From the NCBI GenBank assembly GCA_964398485.1, contig CAYNMD010000020.1, positions 1 to 15,508 of the forward strand: 15,508 nt of DNA. The letters are read 5' to 3'. A program made the translations under genes and the position numbers. The stretch comes from SSEF01 sp964398485 (GTDB taxonomy: Bacteria > Patescibacteriota > Minisyncoccia > Moranbacterales > UBA1568). Shown piece by piece: positions 14,677 through 15,508 of this stretch; within the stretch, counting starts at the first letter, position 1; each line of letters opens with the position of its first letter. The notes below the pieces were generated by a model, which worked only from the letters and a program-made list of their open reading frames with translations, was not told where the DNA came from and did not search any database.

Positions 14677-14706
14677 GGTATCTATCAAATCTCTTCAATA
14701 TTATTT

Positions 14707-15508
14707 ATGACTACTAAACAAAAAACACTCGTGCTCCTAGATGGCAATGCACTCATCCATCGTTCGTATCATGCCTTGCCACCTATGACGACCAAAACAG
14801 GGGAGTCAGTCAATGCGGTATATGGCTTTGCCCTGACTCTCTTTGGTGTACTGGAGAAGTTCAAGCCAGACTATATCGCTGCCTCTTTTGATCTTCCTGG
14901 TGGGACCTTTCGTGATGATCTCTACAAGGAATATAAAGCTCAGCGCGTAGCGGCACCTGACGATCTCTATGCTCAAATTCCACGAGTGAAGGAACTGGTA
15001 CAGGCGATGAATATCCCTATTTATGAAGAAGCAGGGTACGAGGCTGATGACTGCGTGGGGACACTCGCCAGGCAGGGCGAGAAAGAAGGGGTAGCGGTGG
15101 TAATCGTGACGGGTGATACCGATACACTCCAACTAGTGACAGACCGAGTGAAGGTGTTTACCCTTCGCAAGGGACTCAAAGACATGGTCCTCTTGGGACC
15201 AAAAGAAGTGGAGGAGAAGTATGGATTTCCTCCCGAACGATTAATTGATTACAAGGGTCTTCGAGGGGATAGCTCAGACAATATTCCTGGGGTAAAAGGT
15301 GTCGGAGAAAAAACAGCGACTGATCTCATTCAAGAATTTGGTTCGCTTGAGGATATTTATCAAAACCTCGAAAAGGTAAAACCAAAAGTCCGCGAGAAGC
15401 TAGAGACTGATAAAGAGATGGCTTTTCTCTCAAAAAAATTGGGAACAATCGATACTGCCGCACCGGTGACGCTTGATCTCGGCGCAACAGTAACCCATGA
15501 TTTTGATC
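14707..15508 (+). CDS. polA: DNA polymerase I, 5'-nuclease domain (right end beyond the window)
   Basis: 267 codons are visible before the window ends. They make up the flap endonuclease/5'-3' exonuclease domain used in primer removal and repair. Acidic metal-site residues are in place: Asp12 (LLDGNALIHRSYHA), Asp62, Glu112/Asp114/Asp115 (YEADD), Asp137 and Asp139 (GDTDTLQLV), and Asp188/Asp191 (GDSSDNIPG). The helix-hairpin-helix GVKGVGEKTA is at 195-204. After about residue 250 the sequence leaves the nuclease core, as expected before the exonuclease-like and polymerase domains. Those lie outside the window, so a stand-alone 5'-nuclease is not excluded. The ATG at 14707 has no Shine-Dalgarno motif. 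Confidence 0.92.
   Translation, partial: MTTKQKTLVLLDGNALIHRSYHALPPMTTKTGESVNAVYGFALTLFGVLEKFKPDYIAASFDLPGGTFRDDLYKEYKAQRVAAPDDLYAQIPRVKELVQAMNIPIYEEAGYEADDCVGTLARQGEKEGVAVVIVTGDTDTLQLVTDRVKVFTLRKGLKDMVLLGPKEVEEKYGFPPERLIDYKGLRGDSSDNIPGVKGVGEKTATDLIQEFGSLEDIYQNLEKVKPKVREKLETDKEMAFLSKKLGTIDTAAPVTLDLGATVTHDFD

Noticed and set aside
1..15508. CRISPR arrays, insertion sequences, phage genes, rRNA
   Set aside because: No regularly spaced repeats, transposase or integrase motifs, or rRNA segments were seen on either strand.

Overview
The window looks like a chromosomal segment of a Patescibacteria/CPR bacterium, probably of the Parcubacteria type. This is an inference from gene content: a small membrane PH-domain protein, YebC, RuvB and RuvC, a lone PilB ATPase and a DHH-family protein, packed tightly with short spacers. 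No 16S rRNA or other marker is present to confirm it. Shine-Dalgarno motifs are missing before most genes. TGA is used as a stop at 11080-11082 and 8909-8911, which argues against the lineages that read UGA as glycine.

Layout. On the minus strand, reading 10308 down to 1: ruvB, a 77-residue membrane protein, a PH-domain membrane protein overlapping it by ATGA, yebC, ruvC, a 7TM protein, an ATP-grasp ligase fused to a retropepsin-like protease, a protein with two complete ATP-grasp modules in tandem, a ChbG/YdjC-type deacetylase, and a class A penicillin-binding protein cut by the window edge. The last five form a run with spacers of 4, 3, 9 and 64 bases. The 7TM / RimK-like ligase / retropepsin trio is a known but poorly understood combination in Proteobacteria. 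Here the ligase and protease are one polypeptide, the 7TM protein lacks the inactive transglutaminase part, and the set lies beside a double ATP-grasp protein and peptidoglycan synthesis. I read it as a candidate envelope or peptide-modification cassette.

Between 10309 and 10728 lies a divergent promoter region with two perfect dyads. A strong plus-strand promoter (TTGACA, 17 bases, TATCAT) starts a transcript that can fold into two structured RNA elements (about 10411-10524 and 10542-10666, the second followed by seven T). It then encodes a GC-rich orphan protein of 117 residues and ends at a strong terminator (11105-11147). This unit has no recognised family and is the best candidate here for something undescribed: a structured leader controlling a small orphan protein, or a small RNA.

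Convergent to it on the minus strand are a PilB/GspE-type ATPase and a degenerate DHH-family protein. After a divergent gap, the plus strand carries tsaE (tRNA t6A synthesis) and the 5'-nuclease part of DNA polymerase I, cut by the right edge. I saw no tRNA, rRNA, CRISPR array, insertion sequence or phage gene.
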